DNA of 32,919 nucleotides from Sphingomonas sp. PAMC 26605. GTDB lineage: Bacteria > Pseudomonadota > Alphaproteobacteria > Sphingomonadales > Sphingomonadaceae. The notes under the pieces are model-generated. The model searched no databases and was not told where the DNA came from. It saw only the letters and a list, made by a program, of their open reading frames with translations. A program made the translations under genes and the position numbers. Where the stretch lies: positions 2,054,220 to 2,087,138 of the forward strand of contig NZ_JH584241.1 in assembly GCF_000241485.1 (NCBI RefSeq), read 5' to 3'. Position 1 is the first letter of the stretch. Every line of letters starts with the position of its first letter. Shown here one piece after another: positions 17,256 through 28,518 of this stretch.

Positions 17256-18254
17256 ATGACCGATGACGTTAGCAAGCAGATGATCGACGTTCTCGACCGG
17301 CGTGTCGAACGCCGCAACGAACGCCGCGATTTCTTCAAGACCGCCTTTGGCGCTGCCGCCGTCGCGGGCGCCGGTATCGGGGCCTTGTCGATGGGCAGCC
17401 GCGCCTCGGCCGCCGACCCGACCACGCCGACCGATGCCGACGTGCTCAACTTCGCGCTCAACCTCGAATATCTCGAGGCGCAATTCTACAGCGTCGCGGT
17501 CACCGGCGTCGGCCTGTCGCCATCGGTGCTGACCGGCACTGGCACGCAGGGCGCCGCGACCGGCGGCCGCAAGGTCGTCTTCACCGATCCTCTCGTCGCC
17601 GCTTATGCCAAGGAAATCGCCGCTGACGAGGTCACGCACGTGACCTTCCTGCGCACCGCGCTCGGCAACTCGGCCGTCGCGCAGCCGACGATCGACATCG
17701 GCGTCTCGCCGACCGGCGCGTTCAGTTCGGCCGCGCGTGCCGCCGGCCTGATCGCCTCCGCCCCCGCCGGCACCGCCCAGACTTCGGTGTTCGACCCCTA
17801 TGCCGACGACAACAGCTTCCTGCTCGGCGCCTTCATCTTCGAGGACGTCGGCGTGACCGCGTACAAGGGCGCGTCGCCGCTGATCACCAACAAGACCTAT
17901 CTCGAGGCGGCTGCCGGCATCCTCGCGGTCGAGGCGTATCACGCTGCGCTCGTGCGGACCGCGCTCTATTCGCGCGGTGTCCAGACGCCGTCGCTGCGGA
18001 CCTCGGCCGATGCGATCTCGAACGCGCGCGATTCGCTCGACGGGACGAGCGACCTCGATCAGGGCATCTCGCCGACGACGATCAACGGTGTCGCGGCGTC
18101 GAACATCGTGCCGCTCGACAGCAACGGCATCGCCTTCAGCCGGACGACGGGCCAGGTGCTCAACATCGTCTATCTGAACAACGCTTCGGTCACGATGGGC
18201 GGGTTCTTCCCCGCCGGCGTGAATGGCAACATCAAGACGAGCGCCGCGAACTAA
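17256..18254 (+). CDS. Tat-exported ferritin-like protein, copy 1
   Basis: This protein of 332 residues begins with a twin-arginine signal (R23-R24-D-F-F-K followed by an Ala/Gly-rich helix), so it is exported folded. The mature part holds a ferritin-like four-helix domain with a complete set of di-metal ligand candidates: E74 in EYLEAQFY, E125 and H128 in DEVTHV, E196 in FEDVG, E226 and H229 in EAYH. The C-terminal 90 residues are less charged and end [10 protein letters not shown]. The function of this Ferritin_2-like family is not established; metal storage or peroxide defence in the periplasm is plausible. AGGAGAGGG at 17238-17246 supports the ATG at 17256. A close paralog follows after 32 bases. 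Confidence 0.9.
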   Translation: MTDDVSKQMIDVLDRRVERRNERRDFFKTAFGAAAVAGAGIGALSMGSRASAADPTTPTDADVLNFALNLEYLEAQFYSVAVTGVGLSPSVLTGTGTQGAATGGRKVVFTDPLVAAYAKEIAADEVTHVTFLRTALGNSAVAQPTIDIGVSPTGAFSSAARAAGLIASAPAGTAQTSVFDPYADDNSFLLGAFIFEDVGVTAYKGASPLITNKTYLEAAAGILAVEAYHAALVRTALYSRGVQTPSLRTSADAISNARDSLDGTSDLDQGISPTTINGVAASNIVPLDSNGIAFSRTTGQVLNIVYLNNASVTMGGFFPAGVNGNIKTSAAN

Positions 18255-18286
18255 GCCGCGCCGTTCCCAGCTGGGGAGATATCGAC

Positions 18287-19306
18287 ATGACCGATCAGAC
18301 TATTCTTACACAAGTCCTCGAGGCGGGCGAACGCCGCCGCCAGGAACGCCGCCAGTTCATGCGCACTGCCGCGACGGCCTCGATCGCGGCCGGCGGGCTC
18401 TCGCTGCTCGCCGCGTGCGACGGCAATGACAACCCGCCCCCGACGCCGACGCCGACCCCTACCCCGACGACTTCGGCAAGTCAGCAGACCGATCTCGACG
18501 TGCTCAATTTCGCGTTGAACCTCGAATATCTCGAGGCGCAATTCTACGTCAACGCGGTCTACGGACAGGGCCTGCCAGCCGCGGTCCTGAACGGCACCGG
18601 CACGCAGGGCGCTGTGGTGGGCGGCCGCCAAGTCGCCTTCACCGACCCGGTCGTCGCGCAATATGCTCGCGAAATCGCTGCCGACGAGGCCGCGCACGTC
18701 AACTTCCTGCGCGGGGCACTCGGCTCGGCAGCCGTTGCGCAGCCCGCGATCAACATCGATGGCGGCGCAACCGGCGCGTTCACCATGGCGGCGCGCGCGG
18801 CGGGGATCGCGACCAATGCGAGCGGCGCGATCGACAATGTCGCGGGCACGTTCGACCCGTATGCCAACGACATCAACTTCCTGCTCGGCGCCTTCATCTT
18901 CGAAGACGTCGGCGTGTCGGCCTATAAGGGCGCGTCGCCGCTGATTACCAACAAGACCTATCTCGAGGCGGCCGCCGGCATCCTTGCGGCGGAAGCGTAC
19001 CATGCCGGGCTCGTCCGCACGGTGCTGTACGCCAAGGGTCTGGCGACGCCGTCGATCGTCACCGCGGCGGGCAAGATCAGCGATGCGCGCGACAGCCTCG
19101 ATGGCGCGAGCGACGACGATCAGGGCATTGCCGGCCCCGATGCGACGCAGTCGAACATCGTGCCGACCGACAGCAACGGCATCGCCTACAGCCGCACGAC
19201 GGGCCAGGTGCTCAACATTGTCTATCTGTCGAAGTCGGCACTGGTCGGTGGTGGGTTCTTCCCGAACGGCGTCAACGGCAACATCCGGACGAGCGCCGCG
19301 AACTAA
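18287..19306 (+). CDS. Tat-exported ferritin-like lipoprotein, copy 2
   Basis: This 339-residue protein is a paralog of the preceding gene: [72 protein letters not shown] and the last residues correspond. The signal differs: R21-R22-Q-F-M-R is a twin-arginine motif and LSLLAAC places a lipobox Cys at 44, so it is predicted to be a Tat-dependent lipoprotein. [11 protein letters not shown] linker separates anchor and domain. The di-metal ligand residues are conserved. With the first copy it forms a tandem duplication and very likely one operon: one soluble, one membrane-tethered. A strong terminator follows. Confidence 0.9.
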   Translation: MTDQTILTQVLEAGERRRQERRQFMRTAATASIAAGGLSLLAACDGNDNPPPTPTPTPTPTTSASQQTDLDVLNFALNLEYLEAQFYVNAVYGQGLPAAVLNGTGTQGAVVGGRQVAFTDPVVAQYAREIAADEAAHVNFLRGALGSAAVAQPAINIDGGATGAFTMAARAAGIATNASGAIDNVAGTFDPYANDINFLLGAFIFEDVGVSAYKGASPLITNKTYLEAAAGILAAEAYHAGLVRTVLYAKGLATPSIVTAAGKISDARDSLDGASDDDQGIAGPDATQSNIVPTDSNGIAYSRTTGQVLNIVYLSKSALVGGGFFPNGVNGNIRTSAAN

Positions 19307-19326
19307 GCGCCCGACCGATCCTCGAT

Positions 19327-19359
19327 GGCCCGCGCGACTCCCGTCGCGCGGGCCTTTTT
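19327..19359 (+). terminator. Intrinsic terminator of the ferritin-like operon
   Basis: Perfect 12-bp arms GGCCCGCGCGAC and GTCGCGCGGGCC with a TCCC loop, followed by TTTTT. It lies 21 bases after the second ferritin-like gene and separates that operon from sodC. Confidence 0.95.
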
Positions 19360-19434
19360 CGTGGGGTGCGTGCTGCACGGTTGCGCGGCGGCGCGTTCGC
19401 GCGCAGCAAGCAGGCCAGCAACAAGGAGGATTCC

Positions 19435-19968
19435 ATGCGCAAGGTGATGATCGCGACGACGGCCGTGTTGGCCCTGGCAGGCTGCAACACCGTCCATCAT
19501 GCCGAGACGGGCGCGCCGATCGCGCAGGGCGGGCACGCCGTGGCGATGCTGCGCACCGCAGACGGCGCCGAGCTCGGGCGCGCGACTGCGACCGAAGTCA
19601 CCGGCGGGCTGCGCGTCACGCTCGATCTGCACGGCCTTCCGCCAGGCACGCACGGCGCGCATATCCACACCGTCGGCCGCTGCGACGCACCCGATTTTGC
19701 GAGCGCGGGCGGCCATTGGAACCCGCTCGGCGCGAAGCACGGGTCGATGAACCCGCAAGGCCCGCACGAGGGCGACATGCCCAATCTGATCGTCGGCGCG
19801 AACGGCCGCGGCACGATCGGCGCGGTGCTGCCCGGCGCGACGATGGCGGGTCTGCTCGACGCCGATGGCGCGGCGATCGTGATCCACGACAAGGCCGACG
19901 ATCTGATGACCGATCCCTCGGGCAATAGCGGGGCGCGGATCGCCTGCGGTGTCTTCGCCGCGAGCTAA
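19435..19968 (+). CDS. sodC: Cu/Zn superoxide dismutase lipoprotein
   Basis: SodC converts superoxide to peroxide and oxygen in the periplasm. This protein of 177 residues has a lipoprotein signal (ATTAVLALAGC, Cys at 17). All metal ligands are visible: H76 and H78 in GAHIHTVG, H94 in GGHWNP, H102, H111 and D114 in GPHEGDMPN, and H151 in IVIHDKADD; C83 and C171 form the family disulfide. AAGGAGG (19424-19430) sets the start. It stands alone after the terminator of the ferritin-like pair, and the shared envelope metal and oxidative-stress theme suggests functional kinship. Confidence 0.95.
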   Translation: MRKVMIATTAVLALAGCNTVHHAETGAPIAQGGHAVAMLRTADGAELGRATATEVTGGLRVTLDLHGLPPGTHGAHIHTVGRCDAPDFASAGGHWNPLGAKHGSMNPQGPHEGDMPNLIVGANGRGTIGAVLPGATMAGLLDADGAAIVIHDKADDLMTDPSGNSGARIACGVFAAS

Positions 19969-19973
19969 GGCGG

Positions 19974-21734
19974 CTAGAGGCCGATCCGGCGCGCGCGGTC
20001 GATAACGTCGGGGGCGAGGCTGAGCGCGAGCGTCCGGTCGCGCTCGGCCTGCGCGGCATCGCCGCTCCTGGTCTCGACCAGGCTGCGCATGTAGAGCGTC
20101 CACGCATTGCGCGGCGTGATCGCCAGCGCGGCGTCGTAATCGGCGAGCGCCTGTTTCAGCTCGCCGCGCCGCAGCCGGATCAGGCCGCGGCTGTCGAGGA
20201 ACGCCGGGTTCTTGGGTTGGATGCGGAGCGCGGCGTTGCAGTCCGACAGCGCCTTGTCGGCGTCGCGCCCGAGCAGGCCGCGCGCCCAGCAGCGACCGTT
20301 GAGCGCGCTCGCGCGTTCGCTGTCCTCGGTATGGCTGGCGAGCCACAGGTCGTAATTGGCGAGCGCCGCGGCGGGTTCGTCGAGCCGATCGTACAGCGCC
20401 GCAACCGCCAGCCGCTTCTCCGAAGACGGCGCGAGCGCGTGATCCGCCGCCCTGACGTCGTCGAGCGCCTCGCCCGGCGCGCTGCTCGCCACTTTCAGCC
20501 GCGCGCGTGCGATCCGCGCGTCGGGATCGGCGGGTGCCAGACGGATCGACTCGGCCAGGTCGCCGAGCGCCGCGTCGCGCTGGCGGTTGGCGAGCCGTGC
20601 CATCGCACGCTGGTAGAAATAGCGGGCCTCGGTCGGCGCCAGCGTGCACGCCTTGGTGAAATCGAGCAGCGCCTCGGTGATGCGATGGTTTGAAAACAGC
20701 ACCGCGCCGCGCCGGCTATAGTCCTCGGCGGTGGTCGGTTCGGGCGCGGCGTCGGTCAGGTCGAGCGCCTTGCCATCGGCCGATACCGCCCCCTTGGGCG
20801 TCAGGTTGAACACCGGGCCGCCCTCATAGGTGATGAACAGCGCGCGATTGGCGTTCGAGACGAACAGGCGGTGCGTCAGGAAGAAATCGGCACCGACGAG
20901 CATGTCGACATCGTTAAGCCCGATCTCGGAAATGGTCAGCCGCGGGTGGCGGATCGCCTCGCCGCCGATATCGATCGAGTCGAACGGCGCGAGCCAAGCG
21001 GGCACCTGGCGCGCGCCGAGCCCGCTGCTGAAGCCCGTACGGACCACGCCTGGTGACTGCGGCGTGACGCCCGCACGCTTGGCCGCGGCAAGCGACACCA
21101 GCGAGCCTTGCGCGCCGCTGTCGAACATCGCGCGGATCTTGACGCCGTTGAGCAGGATCGTGCCGATCGTATGCGGTTTCCACGGACCGTCCGGGGCCGG
21201 CGCGAGCGCCACCATCGTATAGGGCTTCTCGCCCGCCCAATAGGCAAGCGAGGTTTTCGCGCAGCCCGCGGTCTTCATGATCCGCACCGCGCCGTGCGGA
21301 AAATCATATTCGACGTCGGCGATGCCGAGGATGTTCTGCCCGAGCAGCCCGGCGGTGCCGGTGTCGCTCCCTGCGACGACGAAGTCGACCGTGGGAATCG
21401 CGATCCCGCCGAGCGAGAAATCCTTGGCGGTGATGAAGGCGGCGGTCGAATCCCCGCCGATCCCCTGGATGCGGAAATAGCTCGGCAGCGGCAGGACGCG
21501 CTCGCCGAATTCGGCGGCGTTGGCGCGCGAGATCGTGCTGTAGAAGGCGCCGCTGTCGAGGATGAAGCGCGCCTCCTTCGCGCCGAACTTAGCGAGCACC
21601 ATCGGCGAGCGGCCGTTCATCGTGACGGGGAGTTCGAGCATCTTGGAGACATGACACGACGCCCCGCTTCCCGCGATCGCCGGCACCGGCGCGAGCAGCG
21701 CGAGGGCCGGTAGGATCAGGCGCAGCATCCGCAT
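19974..21734 (-). CDS. Tandem retropepsin-like aspartyl protease with C-terminal TPRs
   Basis: This protein of 586 residues has a signal peptide (residues 1-21, [17 protein letters not shown]), then two retropepsin-like domains with active-site motifs D60-S-G in [13 protein letters not shown] and D205-S-G in [13 protein letters not shown], then from about 360 to 575 at least five TPR-like helical repeats (for example [32 protein letters not shown] and [32 protein letters not shown]). Retropepsins act as dimers with one Asp per chain, so two domains in one chain could pair internally. Periplasmic location, peptide substrates and any TPR partner are inferred. The ATG at 21734 has GGGGA upstream; an open frame extends further but without a start of quality. 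It is divergent from aconitase and converges with sodC. Confidence 0.88.
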   Translation of the reverse strand: MRMLRLILPALALLAPVPAIAGSGASCHVSKMLELPVTMNGRSPMVLAKFGAKEARFILDSGAFYSTISRANAAEFGERVLPLPSYFRIQGIGGDSTAAFITAKDFSLGGIAIPTVDFVVAGSDTGTAGLLGQNILGIADVEYDFPHGAVRIMKTAGCAKTSLAYWAGEKPYTMVALAPAPDGPWKPHTIGTILLNGVKIRAMFDSGAQGSLVSLAAAKRAGVTPQSPGVVRTGFSSGLGARQVPAWLAPFDSIDIGGEAIRHPRLTISEIGLNDVDMLVGADFFLTHRLFVSNANRALFITYEGGPVFNLTPKGAVSADGKALDLTDAAPEPTTAEDYSRRGAVLFSNHRITEALLDFTKACTLAPTEARYFYQRAMARLANRQRDAALGDLAESIRLAPADPDARIARARLKVASSAPGEALDDVRAADHALAPSSEKRLAVAALYDRLDEPAAALANYDLWLASHTEDSERASALNGRCWARGLLGRDADKALSDCNAALRIQPKNPAFLDSRGLIRLRRGELKQALADYDAALAITPRNAWTLYMRSLVETRSGDAAQAERDRTLALSLAPDVIDRARRIGL

Positions 21735-22047
21735 CGCAATTCCCCGTCTAGACGCCGCCTCGCCGCCGATCCGCGCCTTCAAATCGGGCGCGATATCAAC
21801 GCCGAGCCCTGTGGTTCGGCTCGACCGGCATAGCGCAAGCGGGGCGACGCCGCATATCGAAATGTTGCCGGGGGCGCGCGAACGCGCGCGATGCCGCGGC
21901 GTGGCGGCCGCACGCCCTTCCCCCGGCGGCACCTCTGCGCTATCGGCCTCCCGACTCTCGCATTCGCATAGTCGGTCGCGCCCGCGCGGAACGTTTCCGT
22001 TTCGCCTCCCCGCCGCGGCCAGACGCAAAGGGAAGGACCCGCTGCTT
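21735..22047. other. Divergent intergenic region before acnA
   Basis: These 313 bases separate the aspartyl-protease gene (minus) and acnA (plus). They must hold both promoters, but no convincing sigma-70 box pair was seen. A small inverted repeat CGGAA-CGT-TTCCG lies at 21987-21999, about 50 bases before acnA. The region is GC-rich with alternating CG runs around 21877-21905. No further gene is supported. Confidence 0.5.
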
Positions 22048-24720
<2,673 letters not shown>

Positions 24721-24743
24721 TTTTTACTGAGGGTTGAAGAGGG

Positions 24744-24772
24744 GACGGGCGCGCTGCCGCCCGTCTCTTTTT
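24744..24772 (+). terminator. Intrinsic terminator of acnA
   Basis: GACGGGCG (24744-24751) and CGCCCGTC (24758-24765) form a perfect 8-bp stem, followed by TC and TTTTT (24768-24772). It lies 23 bases after the acnA stop. Confidence 0.92.
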
Positions 24773-24821
24773 CGTGTCTGCGGCCACGGTCGCGGTCCAA
24801 GGGTGACGCTGGATCATAAAT

Positions 24822-24920
24822 GCCCCTCCCCTTCAGGGGAGGGGTTAGGGGTGGGGGAGGCCTCGCAGAGGGCGACGGTATTACTTCCCCACCCCAACCC
24901 CTCCCCTAAAGGGGAGGGGC
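24822..24920. repeat. Family A palindromic repeat, copy 4
   Basis: GCCCCTCCCC-TTCA-GGGGAGGGG with a TTAGGGGTGGGG tail on the left; CCCCACCCCAACCCC and a CTCCCC-TAAA-GGGGAG hairpin on the right, ending at 24920. It follows the acnA terminator and most resembles copy 1 in its CCCCTCCCC arms. Confidence 0.9.
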
Positions 24921-24936
24921 TTTCCCACACGCGGAA

Positions 24937-24967
24937 ATGCCCGCCGCGCACGAGGCGCGGCGGGCAT
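24937..24967. terminator. Perfect 13-bp hairpin between acnA and the regulator gene
   Basis: ATGCCCGCCGCGC (24937-24949) and GCGCGGCGGGCAT (24955-24967) form a perfect stem with an ACGAG loop. A T-run is weak (CCTTTCC on the plus strand), so it may be a weak terminator or a single-copy structural element rather than part of the repeat families. Confidence 0.5.
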
Positions 24968-25014
24968 CCTTTCCTCCCCAGGAAACTCTCAAAGCCATTC
25001 GAACTGTGGCGCTT

Positions 25015-25140
25015 TTTACAAGCCTGCTCGCCAGTCGTCGCGCCAATAGGGACGTCGGCGGCGCGCCGAACAGCGGGATTCGCCGGCGCGTTCGGTAAAG
25101 GCGTTACCAATCCGGACGCAAAACGCAGTACTCTTGTAAA
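25015..25140. promoter_or_regulatory. Two TTTACAAG elements before the ScfR/RamB-like gene
   Basis: TTTACAAG at 25015-25022 and its inverse CTTGTAAA at 25133-25140 flank a GC-rich stretch. Similar DNA, TTTACAA, recurs before isocitrate lyase (26619). AT-rich motifs of this kind stand out in this genome, and the site recurrence suggests binding of the regulator encoded next door (25209). This is an inference. Confidence 0.4.
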
Positions 25141-25208
25141 GACGTGACAGATTGGTGCAGGATAGCTCCGCGACTCCAACGGGAGCGCCTGTCTTTGGGA
25201 GCCGATGC

Positions 25209-26594
25209 ATGGCCGATCGCAAACTCTTCGCCGGCCATGCGATCCGCCGGCTGCGGCGCCAGGCCGGTCTGACGCAGGCGGCGATGGCCGAGGTGCTGAC
25301 GATCTCGCCGAGCTATCTCAACCTCGTCGAAAAGAACCAGCGCCCGCTGTCGGGGTCGCTGATCGTCAAGCTCGCCGAAAGCTTCGATTTCGATCCGCGC
25401 GCACTCGCGGCCGGAGAGCCGGGCGGCGGCGAGGCCGCGCTCCGGCGACGCCTCGCCGACCCGATGTTCGCCGATCTCGAGATCGACCGCAACGAGCTCG
25501 AGGAATGGCTCGCGGGCGCGCCCGGCGGCGCCGAGGCCTTTGCGCGCGCGTTCGACCGGATCGGCGCGGGCGGCGCGGTCGCGCCCGGTGCGCTCGATTC
25601 GGTCGGCGAGGTGCGCCGCGAGATCGAACGCTGGCGCGGCTATTTCTCCGATCTCGACACGATCGCCGAGAAACTCGCCGACGAACTGCGGCTCGGCGCG
25701 GGCGACCTGTACGGCGCGATCGCCGAGCGGCTGCGCGTGAAACACCAGCTCACGATCCGCGTGCTGCCGGTCGACGTGATGCCCGATCTGCTGCGCCGCA
25801 CCGATCTCCACGCGCGGCAGGTGCAGATGTCGGAAATGCTCGACCCCGCGTCGCGCACCTTCGCGGCGGCCTTCCAGCTTGCCGAGATCGAAGCGCGCAG
25901 CGAGATCGACGGCCTGGTCAAAGGCGCGGGTTTTACCGACCGCGCGGCCGAGCGGCTCTATCGCCGCCACCTCGCCAGCTATTTCGCCGCAGCGGTGATG
26001 ATGCCCTATGCGCGCTTCCTGCGCGCGTGCGAAGCGACGGGTTATGACATCGAATTGCTGCAACGCCGCTTCGGCGCGGGGTTCGAACAGGTTGCGCACC
26101 GGCTGACGACGTTGCAGCGGATCGGCGCGCGCGGCCTGCCATTCTTCTTCGTGCGGATCGACCGGGCAGGGCAGGCGTCGAAGCGCTTCTCGGGGGCGAG
26201 CGCGTCGCCCTTGGCCGAGGCCGAGGGGCGGTGTCCGCTATGGCAAATCCATGCCGCGTTCGACCGGCCGGGCAAGCTCGTGGTGCAGTTGGTCGAACTC
26301 GAGGACGGCGCACGCTGGCTGACGATGGCGCGCACGGTCACGCCGCAGGGGCGGCGCTTCGGCGCGGTGGCGGCCGAATTCGTCGTCGGGCTCGGCGTCG
26401 CGGCGGAGCATTCGGGGGCGCTCGCGATGGCGCGTGGGGTCGAGCTGAAGGGCGAGGCGATGCCGATCGGGCTGGGGTGCCGCGCGTGCGGGCGCGGGCA
26501 TTGCCCGCAGCGTTCGCTGCCCCCGGCTGGACGCGCGCTGGTGCTCAACGAGCGCGAGCGTGGGTTGAGCGCCTTCACCTTCGGTGGTGATTAA
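25209..26594 (+). CDS. XRE-family regulator with degenerate ImmA/IrrE domain (ScfR/RamB-like)
   Basis: This protein of 461 residues has an N-terminal HTH (about 8-62, AIRRLRRQAGLTQAAMAEVLTISPSYLNLVEKNQRPLS), a linker, an ImmA/IrrE-like domain (about 190-290) and a C-terminal DUF2083-like domain with RIGARGLPFFFVRIDRAGQASKRFS and a Cys cluster C424-x2-C-x4-C432. The HExxH zinc motif of active ImmA peptidases is absent at the expected place (QLAEIEARSEID), so it is a sensor, not a protease. Such proteins control short-chain acyl-CoA, acetate and glyoxylate genes (RamB, PrpR/ScfR types). Its position directly before isocitrate lyase supports regulation of the glyoxylate shunt. GGGAG upstream fits the ATG at 25209. 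Confidence 0.88.
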   Translation: MADRKLFAGHAIRRLRRQAGLTQAAMAEVLTISPSYLNLVEKNQRPLSGSLIVKLAESFDFDPRALAAGEPGGGEAALRRRLADPMFADLEIDRNELEEWLAGAPGGAEAFARAFDRIGAGGAVAPGALDSVGEVRREIERWRGYFSDLDTIAEKLADELRLGAGDLYGAIAERLRVKHQLTIRVLPVDVMPDLLRRTDLHARQVQMSEMLDPASRTFAAAFQLAEIEARSEIDGLVKGAGFTDRAAERLYRRHLASYFAAAVMMPYARFLRACEATGYDIELLQRRFGAGFEQVAHRLTTLQRIGARGLPFFFVRIDRAGQASKRFSGASASPLAEAEGRCPLWQIHAAFDRPGKLVVQLVELEDGARWLTMARTVTPQGRRFGAVAAEFVVGLGVAAEHSGALAMARGVELKGEAMPIGLGCRACGRGHCPQRSLPPAGRALVLNERERGLSAFTFGGD

Positions 26595-26618
26595 GAACAA
26601 TCCCCAAGTGTAAGACTA

Positions 26619-26635
26619 TTTACAATTTTGCAAAT
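26619..26635. promoter_or_regulatory. Predicted regulator site before isocitrate lyase
   Basis: TTTACAA (26619-26625) is followed by TTTTGCAAAT (26626-26635), two related half-sites in tandem. The second resembles the TTTGCAAA core described for RamB in Corynebacterium. TTTACAA also occurs twice before the neighbouring regulator gene (25015, 25134). Binding is inferred. Confidence 0.45.
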
Positions 26636-26745
26636 CGATTCGGGCGGACGTGACACGATAACGCCATGGCACGGCGTTTCCACCGCAGGGTTTGTGTCAA
26701 TTCATGTACCTATCTCGCTATACACACAGCGCGAGGGCTACTCCC

Positions 26746-28341
26746 ATGACCTATCAGACCGACATCGCCCAGACCCAGAGCCTGATCCAGCGTTATAACG
26801 GCACCTGGGACGGCATCGATGCCGAGAGCGTCGCGCGGATGCGCGTGCAGAACCGCTTCCAGTCGGGTCTCGACATCGCGCGCTATACCGCGGCGATCAT
26901 GCGTCGCGACATGGCCGCCTATGATGCCGATCCCGCGAACTACACGCAGTCGCTCGGCTGCTGGCACGGCTTCATCGGCCAGCAGAAGATGATCAGCATC
27001 AAGAAGCATTTCGGCTCGACCGAGCGGCGGTATCTCTACCTCTCGGGCTGGATGATCGCCGCGCTGCGCTCCGAGTTCGGCCCGCTGCCCGACCAGTCGA
27101 TGCACGAGAAGACCAGCGTGCCCGCGCTGATCGAGGAGCTCTACACCTTCCTGCGCCAGGCCGATGCGCGCGAGCTCGGGATGATGTTCCGCGATCTCGA
27201 TGCGGCACGCGCGAGCGGCAACGCGATCGAGGAGCAGCGCCTGCTCAACGCGATCGACGGCTATCAGACGCACGTCGTGCCGATCATCGCCGATATCGAT
27301 GCGGGCTTCGGCAATGCCGAGGCGACCTATCTGCTTGCCAAGAAGATGATCGAGGCGGGCGCCTGCGCGCTGCAGATCGAGAATCAGGTCTCGGATGAAA
27401 AGCAGTGCGGTCACCAAGACGGCAAGGTCACGGTGCCGCACGAAGACTTCCTGGCGAAGGTGCGCGCATGCCGCTACGCCTTCCTCGAGCTCGGCGTCGA
27501 GGACGGGATCATCGTCACCCGCACCGACTCGCTCGGCGCGGGGCTTACCAAGCAGATCGCGGTGTCGAAGGAACCGGGCGATCTCGGCGACCAGTACAAT
27601 TCCTACCTCGATTGCGAGGAGATCGACCCCGCGACCGCGCGCAACGGCGACGTCATCCTCAACCGCGACGGCAAGCTGCTGCGTCCGAAGCGGCTCGCCT
27701 CCAACCTGTTCCAGTTCCGCGCCGGAACCGGCGAGGATCGCTGCGTGATGGACTGCATCGCGTCGCTGCAAAACGGCGCCGACCTGCTGTGGATCGAGAC
27801 CGAGAAGCCGCATATCGAGCAGATCGCGGGAATGGTCGACCGGGTGCGTGCGGTCGTCCCCAACGCGAAGCTCGTCTACAACAATTCGCCGAGCTTCAAC
27901 TGGACGCTCAACTTCCGCCAGCAGGTCTATGACGCATGGGCGGGCGAGGGGCGCGACGTCTCGGGCTATGACCGCGCGCGGCTGATGTCGGTCGACTATG
28001 ACGGCACCGAACTGGGCGACGAGGCCGACGAGCGGATCCGCACCTTCCAGAAGGATGCCGCCGCGCGCGCGGGGATCTTCCATCACCTGATCACGCTGCC
28101 GACCTATCACACCGCGGCACTGTCGACCGACAATCTCGCCAAGGAATATTTCGGCGATGCCGGGATGCTCGGCTATGTGAAGGGCGTCCAGCGCAAGGAA
28201 ATCCGCGAGGGGATCGCCTGCGTCAAGCATCAGAACATGTCGGGCTCGGACATTGGCGACGACCACAAGGAGTATTTCGCGGGCGAAGCGGCGCTCAAGG
28301 CGGGCGGCGCGCACAATACGATGAATCAGTTCGCGGCCTGA
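26746..28341 (+). CDS. aceA: Isocitrate lyase
   Basis: Isocitrate lyase splits isocitrate into glyoxylate and succinate, the first step of the glyoxylate shunt used on acetate and fatty acids. At 531 residues it is the long proteobacterial form found for example in Pseudomonas aeruginosa rather than the roughly 430-residue E. coli form. The catalytic loop reads K219-Q-C221-G-H223 where classic enzymes have KKCGH; C221 is the catalytic Cys. Further landmarks are ADIDAGFGN, ALQIENQVSDEK and NNSPSFNW. GAGGG 8 bases before the ATG at 26746 supports the start. It is encoded directly after its probable regulator, with a 151-bp promoter region. Malate synthase is not in the window. Confidence 0.96.
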   Translation: MTYQTDIAQTQSLIQRYNGTWDGIDAESVARMRVQNRFQSGLDIARYTAAIMRRDMAAYDADPANYTQSLGCWHGFIGQQKMISIKKHFGSTERRYLYLSGWMIAALRSEFGPLPDQSMHEKTSVPALIEELYTFLRQADARELGMMFRDLDAARASGNAIEEQRLLNAIDGYQTHVVPIIADIDAGFGNAEATYLLAKKMIEAGACALQIENQVSDEKQCGHQDGKVTVPHEDFLAKVRACRYAFLELGVEDGIIVTRTDSLGAGLTKQIAVSKEPGDLGDQYNSYLDCEEIDPATARNGDVILNRDGKLLRPKRLASNLFQFRAGTGEDRCVMDCIASLQNGADLLWIETEKPHIEQIAGMVDRVRAVVPNAKLVYNNSPSFNWTLNFRQQVYDAWAGEGRDVSGYDRARLMSVDYDGTELGDEADERIRTFQKDAAARAGIFHHLITLPTYHTAALSTDNLAKEYFGDAGMLGYVKGVQRKEIREGIACVKHQNMSGSDIGDDHKEYFAGEAALKAGGAHNTMNQFAA

Positions 28342-28488
28342 CGCAGAGCGCGGAACAAAGCTCCGCCGCGACCGCGGCAGGCCCGGCCGGCGGGGCCTAT
28401 AGCCCCGACCGACGACGCGGCTTCGCCGCGGCATGGTTCGGTCCCCTCCAGCGCCCGCCGCGGCCTCCGGTCACCCCGGAACCAACAG

Positions 28489-28518
28489 TATCCATCGCGG
28501 CTTGTGCTGCGATGGATA
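28489..28518. promoter_or_regulatory. Hairpin covering the start of the ATP-grasp gene
   Basis: Perfect 10-bp arms TATCCATCGC (28489-28498) and GCGATGGATA (28509-28518) with a 10-base loop. The ATG at 28512 lies inside the right arm and no ribosome site is visible, so the structure could limit translation. Confidence 0.5.

Noticed and set aside
25850..25990. Active ImmA-type metalloprotease in the regulator
   Set aside because: No HExxH is present; the equivalent stretch reads AEIEARSEID.
26710..28434. A 574-codon open frame on the minus strand opposite aceA
   Set aside because: Antisense shadow of isocitrate lyase with typical Arg/His/Asp-rich noise.
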